Of a stretch of DNA of 64,000 bases, positions 1-8,546 are shown piece by piece (the first letter of the stretch is position 1; every line of letters begins with the position of its first letter). The position numbers and the translations under genes were made by a program. This stretch comes from Emticicia fluvialis (GTDB lineage Bacteria; Bacteroidota; Bacteroidia; Cytophagales; Spirosomataceae): NCBI RefSeq assembly GCF_024793945.1, contig NZ_JANUSD010000020.1, forward strand, positions 1 through 64,000, written 5' to 3'. The notes beneath the pieces are model-generated. The model saw only the letters and a list, made by a program, of their open reading frames with translations, searched no databases and was not told the DNA's origin.

Positions 1-130
1 TTTCCTGAACTATCTGTAACTTAAAAGATAATGAATAGTCTTTTTGGGTACGTTTGACATAACTGTTTTGTCCTTCCATTTTTGATACTTTTTTTGTGTA
101 TCGCTATTTCAGGACGGGACATATAATCAT

Positions 131-165
131 AAAAAAATCCAGTCCTGCCAGAACTGGATTTTTTT
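131..165. terminator. Bidirectional intrinsic terminator
   Basis: A perfect A/T-flanked stem (AAAAAATCCAGT pairing with ACTGGATTTTTT) with a short loop. It lies about 55 bases downstream of the GH9 stop codon on the minus strand and could also end a plus-strand gene outside the window. Nothing else is evident in bases 1-219. Confidence 0.8.
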
Positions 166-219
166 ATGCCTTCAGGCAAGCCCCGCAACACGTTAAGGCA
201 TCAGTATTTTGCTGCCCGT

Positions 220-1977
220 TCAGAACTGCTTTTGCAGGGCCTCTATTGCCGCTGCCAGATAAACCATCGGGGCATTCCAGTTGATGGCAATTTCGTTTGA
301 TGCATAAGAGCACTCATCATCTGTAAATGACTCGTCAGCAAACAAAGAAGTATAAGAGGCGCATTTATCTTGTCTGCCAACATTAGGCCCGCCAGATAGC
401 AAACCCGGCACCGGTTGTGGAATACCGTCGGCAACTGATGGCCTGTGGTGTGCGTGCATAACCTGCTTTGAGCCATAACCGGTAAGAAAAGAATATCCGG
501 TTGCATTTCTTCCAAACAAATAATCCAGATTATATAAGGCCGCTTCAAGGTACCTCTTGTCAGAGGTAATTTTGTAGGCTTGCAAAAGTGCAATTCCCTG
601 ATTGGCCGCATGAGAACTACTACCCCACATGTAATCCTGGGCGCTTTTGCCCATTACAGTGTTAAAGGCCTGTTTGTCAGAACCGTCTAACAGTTTGTCG
701 GCAAAGGTTTTCAGCAACTCTTTTACTTTAGGCAATGCAGCCAAAGCTTTGGGTGTAAGTGTTTTCTCCGACCTCACCAAACTGTAATACCCCAGCATTC
801 TGACCTGATTCCACGAGGGTAATTGTAAAGGGGTTTCAGGGAACAGATTGTTTACGTCGGCATAGTTATCGTCTTTAGTGCTTATCCAGAGTTCTATTGC
901 TGCCCAAATCCACTCATCAGTTGCGTTTCTGTCGCCATATTCACCGGTTACAATATCGGGGTCAAACTGTTTATTGATTTCATTTTGCCTGTAGAACGCA
1001 TTTTGGTTGGCCCTGGCCCATGCCCAGGCTTTGGTAGCGGCTGTTAGGCATGAGTCTGCAAGGCCGGGTAACTGCTTCTGATAGTCTTTCAATATCCGGC
1101 TGGCTTGTGCCATCACGGCTACGAAATCTAACGAGGCTGTAATGCTTTTTTGTACCACATAGCGTGGCTTTGTGGCTTTGTCTGGCATTATCATTCCGTC
1201 GAACGAAGGGTTGGTCAGCTTATGATAAACACCGCCGTCGGCGGGGTCTTGCATAGTTAGCATCCATCTTAAATTATAAAGTGCCTCGTCCAGTAAATCT
1301 GGCATGGCATTCTTGCTTTCAGGAATATTGGCCTTGAAGGTCTTAAAGTATGCCGGATGGTCTTCATACAATGAAAACAGCGTAGCCATTGTTATGCCCG
1401 AGTTTACAATATATTTGTTGTAGTCTCCTGCATCGTACCAACCGCCAGGCGAAGAAATTATCGAATTTTCAGATCTCTCTTTGGAAGCCGCCGAGGCATG
1501 TATCAATACTTTGTCATCCGGATGCCCGGCGCTTCTGTGCCATTTGCCTGCATATTTTTCAGGTAGCTCAGTAGATGCCCTCTGGTAATAAAAGCCTTTC
1601 AGCGAAGCAATGGCGGCACTACGATGTACATCGTTTTTGATTTCGAAAGGATATGAAATCTCTATTTCTCCGATACTTACATAGTAAACGCCTGTCTTCT
1701 GGAAGGCAGAAAAATCGGCAATCTGAGTAGTTTTCTGAGAAATACTGTTAGTTCTTTGCTCAGACAGCTTTCCTCTGTAAACCACATCTTTTTTGTTTGA
1801 TGCCAGTATACTAAAATCACTTTGTTTTTCGCCTACCCAAACAGCCATTTTAGGTGCTTTTGGATAAAAACCCAGTTGATTAAGCCTTATGTTTTCTGTT
1901 TGTGCAGCGGCATCGGTCATCCTGCCAATGGCGACAAGAAACAGTACAATTGAATACAGGTTGAATATACGTTTCAT
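220..1977 (-). CDS. Glycoside hydrolase family 9 endoglucanase (cellulase)
   Basis: A 585-residue secreted enzyme expected to hydrolyse internal beta-1,4-glucan bonds. It has a signal peptide (about 1-26), an N-terminal Ig-like CelD_N domain (about 28-112) and an (alpha/alpha)6 GH9 catalytic domain. Family motifs are visible: GGWYDAGDYNKY at 178-189 with the two catalytic-site Asp residues (182, 185), HAHHRPS near 508-514, and the C-terminal SNEIAINWNAP with probable general acid Glu562. There is no carbohydrate-binding module and no type IX sorting domain, so it is probably periplasmic or exported another way. It is the last gene of a minus-strand polysaccharide cluster, with a hairpin separating it from the upstream Dabb gene. 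Family call is firm; precise substrate (cellulose, mixed-linkage glucan or xyloglucan) is inferred. Confidence 0.93.
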   Translation of the reverse strand: MKRIFNLYSIVLFLVAIGRMTDAAAQTENIRLNQLGFYPKAPKMAVWVGEKQSDFSILASNKKDVVYRGKLSEQRTNSISQKTTQIADFSAFQKTGVYYVSIGEIEISYPFEIKNDVHRSAAIASLKGFYYQRASTELPEKYAGKWHRSAGHPDDKVLIHASAASKERSENSIISSPGGWYDAGDYNKYIVNSGITMATLFSLYEDHPAYFKTFKANIPESKNAMPDLLDEALYNLRWMLTMQDPADGGVYHKLTNPSFDGMIMPDKATKPRYVVQKSITASLDFVAVMAQASRILKDYQKQLPGLADSCLTAATKAWAWARANQNAFYRQNEINKQFDPDIVTGEYGDRNATDEWIWAAIELWISTKDDNYADVNNLFPETPLQLPSWNQVRMLGYYSLVRSEKTLTPKALAALPKVKELLKTFADKLLDGSDKQAFNTVMGKSAQDYMWGSSSHAANQGIALLQAYKITSDKRYLEAALYNLDYLFGRNATGYSFLTGYGSKQVMHAHHRPSVADGIPQPVPGLLSGGPNVGRQDKCASYTSLFADESFTDDECSYASNEIAINWNAPMVYLAAAIEALQKQF

Positions 1978-2000
1978 AAGTTACAGGTTTTTTAAAAATT

Positions 2001-2040
2001 AAGCCACACTCATTGTTAAAACAGAAAGTGTGGCTTTTTA
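2001..2040. terminator. Hairpin terminator between Dabb and GH9 genes
   Basis: A 10-bp perfect stem (AAGCCACACT with AGTGTGGCTT) separated by 16 bases. A T-run follows on the plus strand and AATTTTT on the minus strand. It sits in the gap between two minus-strand genes, so transcription of GH9 may be partly independent of the upstream gene. Confidence 0.6.
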
Positions 2041-2062
2041 AATATTATTGGCATTGAGATAA

Positions 2063-2470
2063 TTATCTTTTGGGCCCTACTGAATCATAAACATTCACTT
2101 TTTCCCATAGATGTGAGTATTCTTCTACAAATTTTAAGTGGATCGGATGTTTCTGGTATATTTCTTCTTCTTCAAGGCTATCAAAAAAGCATAGCCATGA
2201 AACAGAGTAGTCGCGTATAATTACACTTCGGTTGGTTGTTGCAGGAGAGCCGATATGTGCCATTCTGATGGTTGGAACTTTAGAGAGTTTCTCGAGTCCT
2301 TCCAGTAATTTAGTTTTGTCGGCTTCACTATTCGGGTTCTTCAGGTAAAAAAACACATGATGCACAAACAATTCTTTAGCAGTTTTTGCCTCAGCGGGTG
2401 ATGTTAATCCTGCGGCTCCAACAGTTAACGCAGCATTTTTTACGAAATTACGACGGGAAATTCCTTTCAT
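2063..2470 (-). CDS. Tat-exported Dabb (stress-responsive alpha/beta-barrel) protein
   Basis: About 135 residues. The start at 2470 places a twin-arginine motif (SRRNFVKN) at residues 5-12 followed by a hydrophobic stretch ending in an AEA cleavage site; an in-frame ATG at 2494 would add eight residues with no clear ribosome site. The mature part starts with FVHHVFFYLKNPNSEAD and continues as a single Dabb ferredoxin-like domain, with the HPIHLKFVEEYSHLW segment typical of the family. Dabb proteins are small dimeric proteins of mostly unknown function; a few are enzymes. It lies between GH44 and GH9 genes, but no direct role in polysaccharide breakdown can be read from the sequence. Confidence 0.82.
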   Translation of the reverse strand: MKGISRRNFVKNAALTVGAAGLTSPAEAKTAKELFVHHVFFYLKNPNSEADKTKLLEGLEKLSKVPTIRMAHIGSPATTNRSVIIRDYSVSWLCFFDSLEEEEIYQKHPIHLKFVEEYSHLWEKVNVYDSVGPKR

Positions 2471-2672
2471 TCTCTTTGGGTTGTTTAAATACATAACCGA
2501 TACTGACGGTCTGCTTACAAAAACTAATGCTAATAAAAGAATTAAATGTCAGAATGACAATTAATTCTTTTATTATTTTTCTACTAACTATTTAATTGAA
2601 TCAACTATTGAAATCACCAGCATTCATCAAAAGATTACTTTTTTTGAACAAATTCTTTAATGCCTGAAAGAG

Positions 2673-4553
2673 TCATTCAATCATAATTTTTCTTACAATG
2701 ACGCCTTCGTTGTTGGTTAATCTCACAAAATAAGTTGCCGCAGGTAAAAGATGCTTTATTGCAACCTTACGGCTCTCTTTGCTGATTGTTTCCTGATAAA
2801 TCACTTTTCCTTGTACATTTGTTATTTCTAATTCTTCAAATGCCCCGGTTTCCCATTCAATAAATACTTTTTCTGATGATGGATTCGGGAAAACCTTCAC
2901 ATTAACCCCCTGATTTATTTCAGTACCCAATAAATTAATCTGGCCAATATGGCCTGCCAATTGTATTGAGGTAACCGACATAGGCGGTAAGTTAAGGGCC
3001 AGTGTATTGCCTGCAACATCAATGTCGCTTTCTGTTAAAGCGTTTTTTGTATGAGAAAAAAAAGTCTCGGTGACGGGTAATGATTTAAGGCTCATCGCCT
3101 TAGCTTTGGTACTGCTGACAATGAAATTATCAAAGCTGATTGTTGCAGGTTGGCTGTTGGCCGCGCTACGGTTCACCAGAACCACAGTCATAGAATCTTT
3201 GGCCGCATTGATACTCGGGTAAGCCGATACCAGTACTTCGTTAGATATTTCTGTGTTAATGTAAAATGATTTATTAAATCTGCTGAAAAGGTGCAGGGTT
3301 TCCCACATACCGGGCTTCCATTGCCAGGGTGTAAGTATCTCTACGCCATTTTTCATAAACTCTCCTATAGTTGAAGCATACCAAACTGCGGTTACGTTTG
3401 CATTTTCGCTTTCAATGCCTGTTTCAGTCAGTCCCAGCGTTACTCCATGATTCGCGCCCATATATTGAGCGAGCCAGTCGTTTATTCTACCAAAAATATA
3501 TTCTTTGTTCTGGCTGTTGTCCCAGTTGCCAATTACGTTCTTAACACCATTCGCGCCCGGAAACGCATAATTTCGATCGAAAAACACCCTATGCAGTTGT
3601 ACAATTTCATCAGCTATTTTTGTAGACGGGTAAAAGTGTATGTCCAGTACATCCAGTAATTTCACACCGCTTGCTTTTTGCTCTTCTGCTACTCTTTTAA
3701 TGAAGTACTCCAGCCACGGAAATTTGCGTCCCTCGTAGCTAATACCAGCGGGCCAGTTGTACCACTGCCACTCATTGGCAGTTACCGGCCCAACCAGTTT
3801 AATTTCAGGAAACTTCGCCCGGGCTTTTTTTGCAACGGCAAAATACTTCTGCATAAACTCCTCAGCCAATGGCTGTGTCGGCATTACGTCATCATGTGTG
3901 CCGCTCCAAATTTCAGGTTCATTATCCATGTTCCAATAGATAATCTTGCTTTTGCTAAGGCCTAAACCATTGTTACCAAACCAATGGTCAAGAATACCGA
4001 TGGTTGAGTCGGCCGGCCATTTTTCAAGATATAGGCTGGGGTCTCCGTCTGTTTTTGCTTTATTTCCGGTTGGGCTTAGTATACCATTGCCGGCCAGGTT
4101 CTGGGTTACGCCTTCCCACCAGGCCGATTGGTTATAGACCCAGTCATTAAAATTAAAGGCATTGGTTTTGGCTGCCCGGCCTATAAGCTGAAAAGCCCAC
4201 ATACCTTGTGCGTAAGGCACATGCTTTTGCAGGTTCTTTGCGGCGATATCCCAGTTGTTTACATATACATTATTGTACCAGTCCGGGTGGCTCGATAATT
4301 TCCTGCGCCAGTTGTATTTGGTGCTGTTGTTGCCTGTACTTTCTCTGAAAAACTGTACACCTGCCTCTTTTAACCGTATCAGGTCTTCTGCTGAAATTTG
4401 CTCATTGGGGTTGGTAGAGGCAAAAGAGTTATTGCGCCCGTAAAGATAAGGTGATATAGGCTTCAGGTCTTTTGCCGGGTTTATTCTGATACTGACCTGA
4501 GCCAAAGCAACCTGATATATGAAGAGTATAACTACAGCCAATAGTCGTTTCAT
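2673..4553 (-). CDS. Glycoside hydrolase family 44 enzyme with type IX sorting domain
   Basis: A 626-residue secreted enzyme, probably an endoglucanase or xyloglucanase. It has a signal peptide (1-18) and a GH44 (beta/alpha)8 domain. Probable acid/base Glu212 lies in YWNMDNEPEIW (206-216) and the probable nucleophile Glu377 in LGLTETG. A beta-sandwich region follows, then a C-terminal Por-type sorting domain (about 552-626) with the VFPNPSSEKVFIEW start and a KIMIE end, which marks it for type IX secretion and surface anchoring. That agrees with the sprA gene at the other end of the window. The flanking GH9 and esterase genes suggest shared work on plant cell-wall glucans. Family assignment is from motifs; substrate is inferred. 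Confidence 0.88.
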   Translation of the reverse strand: MKRLLAVVILFIYQVALAQVSIRINPAKDLKPISPYLYGRNNSFASTNPNEQISAEDLIRLKEAGVQFFRESTGNNSTKYNWRRKLSSHPDWYNNVYVNNWDIAAKNLQKHVPYAQGMWAFQLIGRAAKTNAFNFNDWVYNQSAWWEGVTQNLAGNGILSPTGNKAKTDGDPSLYLEKWPADSTIGILDHWFGNNGLGLSKSKIIYWNMDNEPEIWSGTHDDVMPTQPLAEEFMQKYFAVAKKARAKFPEIKLVGPVTANEWQWYNWPAGISYEGRKFPWLEYFIKRVAEEQKASGVKLLDVLDIHFYPSTKIADEIVQLHRVFFDRNYAFPGANGVKNVIGNWDNSQNKEYIFGRINDWLAQYMGANHGVTLGLTETGIESENANVTAVWYASTIGEFMKNGVEILTPWQWKPGMWETLHLFSRFNKSFYINTEISNEVLVSAYPSINAAKDSMTVVLVNRSAANSQPATISFDNFIVSSTKAKAMSLKSLPVTETFFSHTKNALTESDIDVAGNTLALNLPPMSVTSIQLAGHIGQINLLGTEINQGVNVKVFPNPSSEKVFIEWETGAFEELEITNVQGKVIYQETISKESRKVAIKHLLPAATYFVRLTNNEGVIVRKIMIE

Positions 4554-4623
4554 AGGGTTTAAAGAAAGGAAGAATCAAAGCAATTAAAACAAAAACAGGT
4601 CTTTTATTTTTTAAACTGCAATG

Positions 4624-4664
4624 CTACCGGCACCCATAAATTAGGCCATAATCAGTGCCGGTAG
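4624..4664 (-). terminator. Stem-loop downstream of aldo/keto reductase
   Basis: A 10-bp perfect stem (CTACCGGCAC with GTGCCGGTAG) with a 21-base loop, starting 17 bases after the reductase stop codon. There is no good T-run, so it may act as a weak or Rho-assisted terminator or as an mRNA 3' end stabiliser. Confidence 0.5.
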
Positions 4665-4680
4665 TATTAAAGGCTAGATT

Positions 4681-5673
4681 TTAACCTTTTAAAATCAATT
4701 CAATCTGTTTGAGTTCCTGATGGGTGAAATCAGTATTGTTCAGGCATTTGAGAGCGTCTTCCAGCTGAGATACCCTGCTGGCGCCTATCAGAACTGAGGT
4801 AACCCGGTTGTCTTTTAACACCCATGCCAGCGCCATTTGAGCCAGTGTTTGGCCACGCCCAATGGCGAGGCTATTTAATTGCTGTATTTTAAAGATGGCA
4901 TTTTCGGTTACCTGGTTTTCCTGAAGATGCCCGTGTTGTTTGGCAGCCCTTGAGTCTGCCGGAATCCCCCTCAGGTATTTATCAGTCAGTAATCCCTGCG
5001 CCAAAGGCGAAAACGGAATACAACCAACGCCATGCACCTCAAGTGCATCAAGAAGGCTGTCTTCAACCCAGCGCTCAAACATTGAATATTTGGGCTGATG
5101 TATCAGGCAGGGTGTACCCAACTGTTGAAGAATGTTGAAAGCCTTAACGGCATCCGGAGTTTTATAATTGGATATGCCGACATATAAGGCTTTACCCTGA
5201 CGGACAATTAAATCAAGGGCACTCATTGTTTCTTCAAGCGGCGTTTGTGGGTCTGGTCTGTGATGATAAAATATATCTACGTAGTCAATACCCATGCGTT
5301 TCAGGCTTTGGTCTATGCTTGCTGTTAGGTACTTTTTTGAACCCCAGTCTCCATAAGGGCCAGGCCACATCGGGTATCCGGCCTTAGATGAAATAATGAG
5401 TTCGTCCCGATACGGTGCAAAATCTTTTTTCAGCAGTAAGCCGAAATTTTCTTCTGCCGAGCCAGGCGGCGGCCCGTAATTGTTTGCTAAGTCAAAATGG
5501 GTGATGCCGTTATCAAACGCAGCCCTGAGTATGGCCCGGTAATTGTCAAACACATCTACCCCTCCGAAATTATGCCATAAACCCAACGACACGGCCGGCA
5601 GTCTGAGTCCGCTTTTACCGCATTGGCGGTAGGTCATTTGCCCGTATCGGTTATTATTTGCTGAATACCCCAT
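4681..5673 (-). CDS. Aldo/keto reductase, YghZ/AKR14-like
   Basis: A 330-residue cytoplasmic NADPH-dependent reductase of the YghZ (L-glyceraldehyde 3-phosphate reductase) subfamily. The subfamily N terminus (MTYRQCGKSGLRLPAVSLGLWHNFG) is clear. The AKR catalytic residues are visible: Asp in THFDLANNYG, Tyr of the same segment, Lys in IISSKAGY and His in FYHHRPDP. The C-terminal cofactor region SVLIGASRVSQLEDAL is intact. It starts nine bases after the sialate-O-acetylesterase-like gene stops, so the two are probably cotranscribed. Its substrate in this polysaccharide cluster is unknown; reduction of a sugar aldehyde is a reasonable guess. Confidence 0.87.
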   Translation of the reverse strand: MGYSANNNRYGQMTYRQCGKSGLRLPAVSLGLWHNFGGVDVFDNYRAILRAAFDNGITHFDLANNYGPPPGSAEENFGLLLKKDFAPYRDELIISSKAGYPMWPGPYGDWGSKKYLTASIDQSLKRMGIDYVDIFYHHRPDPQTPLEETMSALDLIVRQGKALYVGISNYKTPDAVKAFNILQQLGTPCLIHQPKYSMFERWVEDSLLDALEVHGVGCIPFSPLAQGLLTDKYLRGIPADSRAAKQHGHLQENQVTENAIFKIQQLNSLAIGRGQTLAQMALAWVLKDNRVTSVLIGASRVSQLEDALKCLNNTDFTHQELKQIELILKG

Positions 5674-5682
5674 TTTTTAGCT

Positions 5683-7641
5683 TTATTCAAATTTACCGTT
5701 AATGGTTATACCTTTCCAGTCGTCAGTTCTGAACGGGCTTGCGGGTAATCCATCTGCATTAAATAAGTTGGCATCTTCTGGCGCATCTGCCCAGGCATAC
5801 CTAACAGCAACAGGTTTTAATCCTTTCGGATGAAACACCACTACTTTATTACCCACTATGTCTGCTTTGGCATAATAAAACACCTTATCGTCTCCGGCTA
5901 TTTCAAAACCTTTCAGGTAGCCGAATTTGTCTTTGGCAGTTAAACCTTTGCCTATATATTTAAACGTCAAAGTGGCTTTACCTTTCTCAAATTTTACGGA
6001 TTCGTACATCGGGCCTGAATGCAGCAACTCTTGTCCATAATCAAATTTCAGCGCATTCAGGGCAAGCCTGTGGCCTACGTCCTGTTTGTTGGTGGGATGA
6101 ATATCTTTCGGGTTGCCTACATCTGTAGAAACTGCCATTCCGGTTTTCGGCAGGCTCAAGGTCATGGTTTGTGCTTCGCGCAGTTCTCCCCAGTTACTGC
6201 CCTGATTACTGTTCTGGTATCCACCGTAACTAGACAACTGTACAAAATAAAACGAGAACTCATCATTCCAGTGTTTGCGCCAGTCGTTTATCATCAAAGG
6301 AAAACTCTTGCGATATTGGTAGGCACGTCCGGCATTGCTTTCTCCCTGATACCACAGTGCACCACGAATTGCAAAAGGTACCAAAGGGGCTATCATGGCA
6401 TTATAAATAGTGGTACCTACATTGTTACTCGAGTGCAGGTACTCATGCTTATCAGCAAATGACGGCAAGATTCTCCATTCATAGGCCAGGCTGATTTTAT
6501 CAGTTCCGGCACTCAGGTATAAATCTTCATTACTGCCCATTATGCCTAATCCGTACCATGAGGGGTCAGCCATTTTACCAAATTTTATGGTAAGGCGGTT
6601 GTTGCCTGCTTTCCAGGTATTGGCAGGAACAATAATTTTACGGTTTCCTTTCAGAATACCTTTAAATAGCAGCTGGCCATTTACATAAATTTCATTTGGG
6701 CTGTCCTGAATACCCAGTCCAAGGGTGGTTTCTTTACCGGCCATGTCGGCAGGTACATTTACAGTACGGGCCATGAAGCCATTCCCTCTGAACATCCACA
6801 CGCCTTTCCAATCCCATTGGCCAAGCGGGCTACCTGCATTAAGCCATTTAGAAATGTCATAGTTTTCTTCCAGATATTTCATTTCATAAGCCGAATCGGG
6901 GTTTATATCTGCACTGCCTAGTAGTGCTTTTCTGGTTTTGGCATCATGAATGGCATCTGCCGCCTCCCAATTGTCAGGCAGTTTTTGGGCATAGGTTTTC
7001 AGTTCATTGTCGGTCAGCATCGCCTCTTTGCTTATCCAGCCTTCAATCTGCGAGCCTCCCCATGATGAATGCAGTAAACCAACCGGGATATTCAGTTTTT
7101 TGTATAAGTCGCGGGCAAAAAAGAACCCTACCGCCGTAAAATTGCCAAATGTTTCTGGTATGCAAACAACCCATTCACCAGTTTTCAGATTTGTTTGTGG
7201 GGTCATGGTAACCTCATGGTCCACATAAAAATGTCTTATCTGCGGATAGTTAGCATCATTCTTTTCGTTCATATAGTTGTCGGCCTGTATTACTCTCCAT
7301 TCCATGTTCGATTGTCCCGAACAAAGCCAGACTTCACCAATCAGAATGTCTTTTACGGTTAGATTACCTGATTGCGCCGATACATTTAGTTGATGAGGGC
7401 CGCCTGCTTCCAGCGGGTTCAGTTTTACAAGCCATTTGCCCGAGGCATCTGCCTGAGCTGACTGTGTTTGGTTAGCCAGGGTTACTTTTACGGTTTCATT
7501 TGGGTTTGCCCATCCCCAAACCGGAATAGGCTTTTGGCGTTGCAGCACTACGTGGTCAGAGAATAGCCTGGCCAGTTTTAATTGAGCAAATGCAGTGGCG
7601 TTGAGCGTAAGCAGCAGCAGAACCGACAGGAATCGTTTCAT
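5683..7641 (-). CDS. Secreted sialate O-acetylesterase family esterase (SASA)
   Basis: About 652 residues with a signal peptide if started at the ATG at 7641 (MKRFLSVLLLLTLNATAFA); an upstream in-frame ATG at 7683 would only add a non-hydrophobic leader. The SGNH-type esterase core is split: the serine block CSGQSNMEW (107-115, catalytic Ser111) comes early, a jelly-roll, galactose-binding-like insertion (about 260-390) lies in the middle, and LWYQGESN plus DIHPTNKQDVGHRLA, with the catalytic His, come later. The family removes O-acetyl groups from sugars; in plant-polymer loci such enzymes usually act on acetylated hemicellulose rather than sialic acid. It heads a probable two-gene operon with the aldo/keto reductase. 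A paralogue lies at 19074-21008. Confidence 0.9.
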   Translation of the reverse strand: MKRFLSVLLLLTLNATAFAQLKLARLFSDHVVLQRQKPIPVWGWANPNETVKVTLANQTQSAQADASGKWLVKLNPLEAGGPHQLNVSAQSGNLTVKDILIGEVWLCSGQSNMEWRVIQADNYMNEKNDANYPQIRHFYVDHEVTMTPQTNLKTGEWVVCIPETFGNFTAVGFFFARDLYKKLNIPVGLLHSSWGGSQIEGWISKEAMLTDNELKTYAQKLPDNWEAADAIHDAKTRKALLGSADINPDSAYEMKYLEENYDISKWLNAGSPLGQWDWKGVWMFRGNGFMARTVNVPADMAGKETTLGLGIQDSPNEIYVNGQLLFKGILKGNRKIIVPANTWKAGNNRLTIKFGKMADPSWYGLGIMGSNEDLYLSAGTDKISLAYEWRILPSFADKHEYLHSSNNVGTTIYNAMIAPLVPFAIRGALWYQGESNAGRAYQYRKSFPLMINDWRKHWNDEFSFYFVQLSSYGGYQNSNQGSNWGELREAQTMTLSLPKTGMAVSTDVGNPKDIHPTNKQDVGHRLALNALKFDYGQELLHSGPMYESVKFEKGKATLTFKYIGKGLTAKDKFGYLKGFEIAGDDKVFYYAKADIVGNKVVVFHPKGLKPVAVRYAWADAPEDANLFNADGLPASPFRTDDWKGITINGKFE

Positions 7642-8004
7642 ATAAAAAATATTATAATTGGTTGAATAATGAATTAGATACAATGATAAGCAAAGTTTTA
7701 TGAAAAACGCTCCTTTTCGGGAGTTCCCGGCTTAACATTAATACTGGTTTAATTTTATTGATTGAAATAGTAGCGATTAACGGATTGACTATTACTAAAA
7801 CCGGTTACAATTGTTGTTTAATTTTCTTTTAAAAAACAGAGTTTGTGGCAAAATGAGAAGGAGGGGAAGGTAGTTGTGAAGTTCATTTCAGGCTTTGCAT
7901 TCATCTTATTTAGCCGTGGGTATTATTACTATAATTAAAAGACACCAAAAAATATTAAAACATTTAATAGAAGCCACTGGTTAAATAAAAAAACTGCCTT
8001 TTAA
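7642..8004. other. Intergenic region between divergent genes, no gene seen
   Basis: An AT-rich gap of about 360 bases between the minus-strand esterase and the plus-strand SRPBCC gene. I see no credible ORF, RNA gene or strong inverted repeat. Promoters for both genes must lie here, but no box close to TTTG-N19-TAnnTTTG stands out. Confidence 0.6.
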
Positions 8005-8469
8005 ATGCACAGCCTGTATAAAACTCAAAAACTACCCATAGATATAGAAACCGCCTGGAAGTTCCTGTCGGTTCCTGAAAATCTTAAAACTATTACGCCC
8101 TCTTATATGGGCTTCGAAATGACCTCCAGACATCATGGAAACGTTATGTATGCGGGTCAGATAATTACGTATCTGGTAAAACCTGTGATGGGGATACCTC
8201 TGAAATGGTGTACTGAAATTACCCATGTTCATGAGCCTCATTATTTTGTTGATGAGCAACGCATGGGGCCTTATCAATTCTGGCATCATCAGCATAAGTT
8301 AAAGGAAATCAAAAATGGTGTTTTAATGGAAGACATCATTCATTACAAACTTCCTTTGGGTTTTCTGGGTAATATTGCCAACAGCATCATGGTCAGCGGG
8401 CAATTAGAAGAAATCTTTGAATACAGACAAAAGAAGTTAATCGAGCTCTTTGGCGATTATAAAGAATAA
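8005..8469 (+). CDS. SRPBCC family (START-like) protein
   Basis: A 154-residue cytoplasmic protein with the polyketide-cyclase/START-like fold pattern. It begins LYKTQKLPIDIETAWKFLSVPENLKTITP, the usual 'enzyme enters with W at the helix' start of SRPBCC domains, and ends in a long C-terminal helix (SIMVSGQLEEIFEYRQKKLIELF). Related proteins are annotated as ligand-binding or cell-division-inhibitor-like, but the ligand is unknown. It is a single gene flanked by a strong terminator; nothing nearby indicates its partner. Confidence 0.8.
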   Translation: MHSLYKTQKLPIDIETAWKFLSVPENLKTITPSYMGFEMTSRHHGNVMYAGQIITYLVKPVMGIPLKWCTEITHVHEPHYFVDEQRMGPYQFWHHQHKLKEIKNGVLMEDIIHYKLPLGFLGNIANSIMVSGQLEEIFEYRQKKLIELFGDYKE

Positions 8470-8492
8470 GCCGCTGGTATAGGAGTTAATAT

Positions 8493-8535
8493 AATCAGCG
8501 CTGGCCATTTTGTTAAAGCCAGCGCTGATTTTTTG
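8493..8535. terminator. Bidirectional intrinsic terminator
   Basis: A 13-bp perfect stem (AATCAGCGCTGGC with GCCAGCGCTGATT) followed by a T-run, placed between the convergent SRPBCC and serine hydrolase genes. Confidence 0.88.
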
Positions 8536-8546
8536 TTTATTAATGG

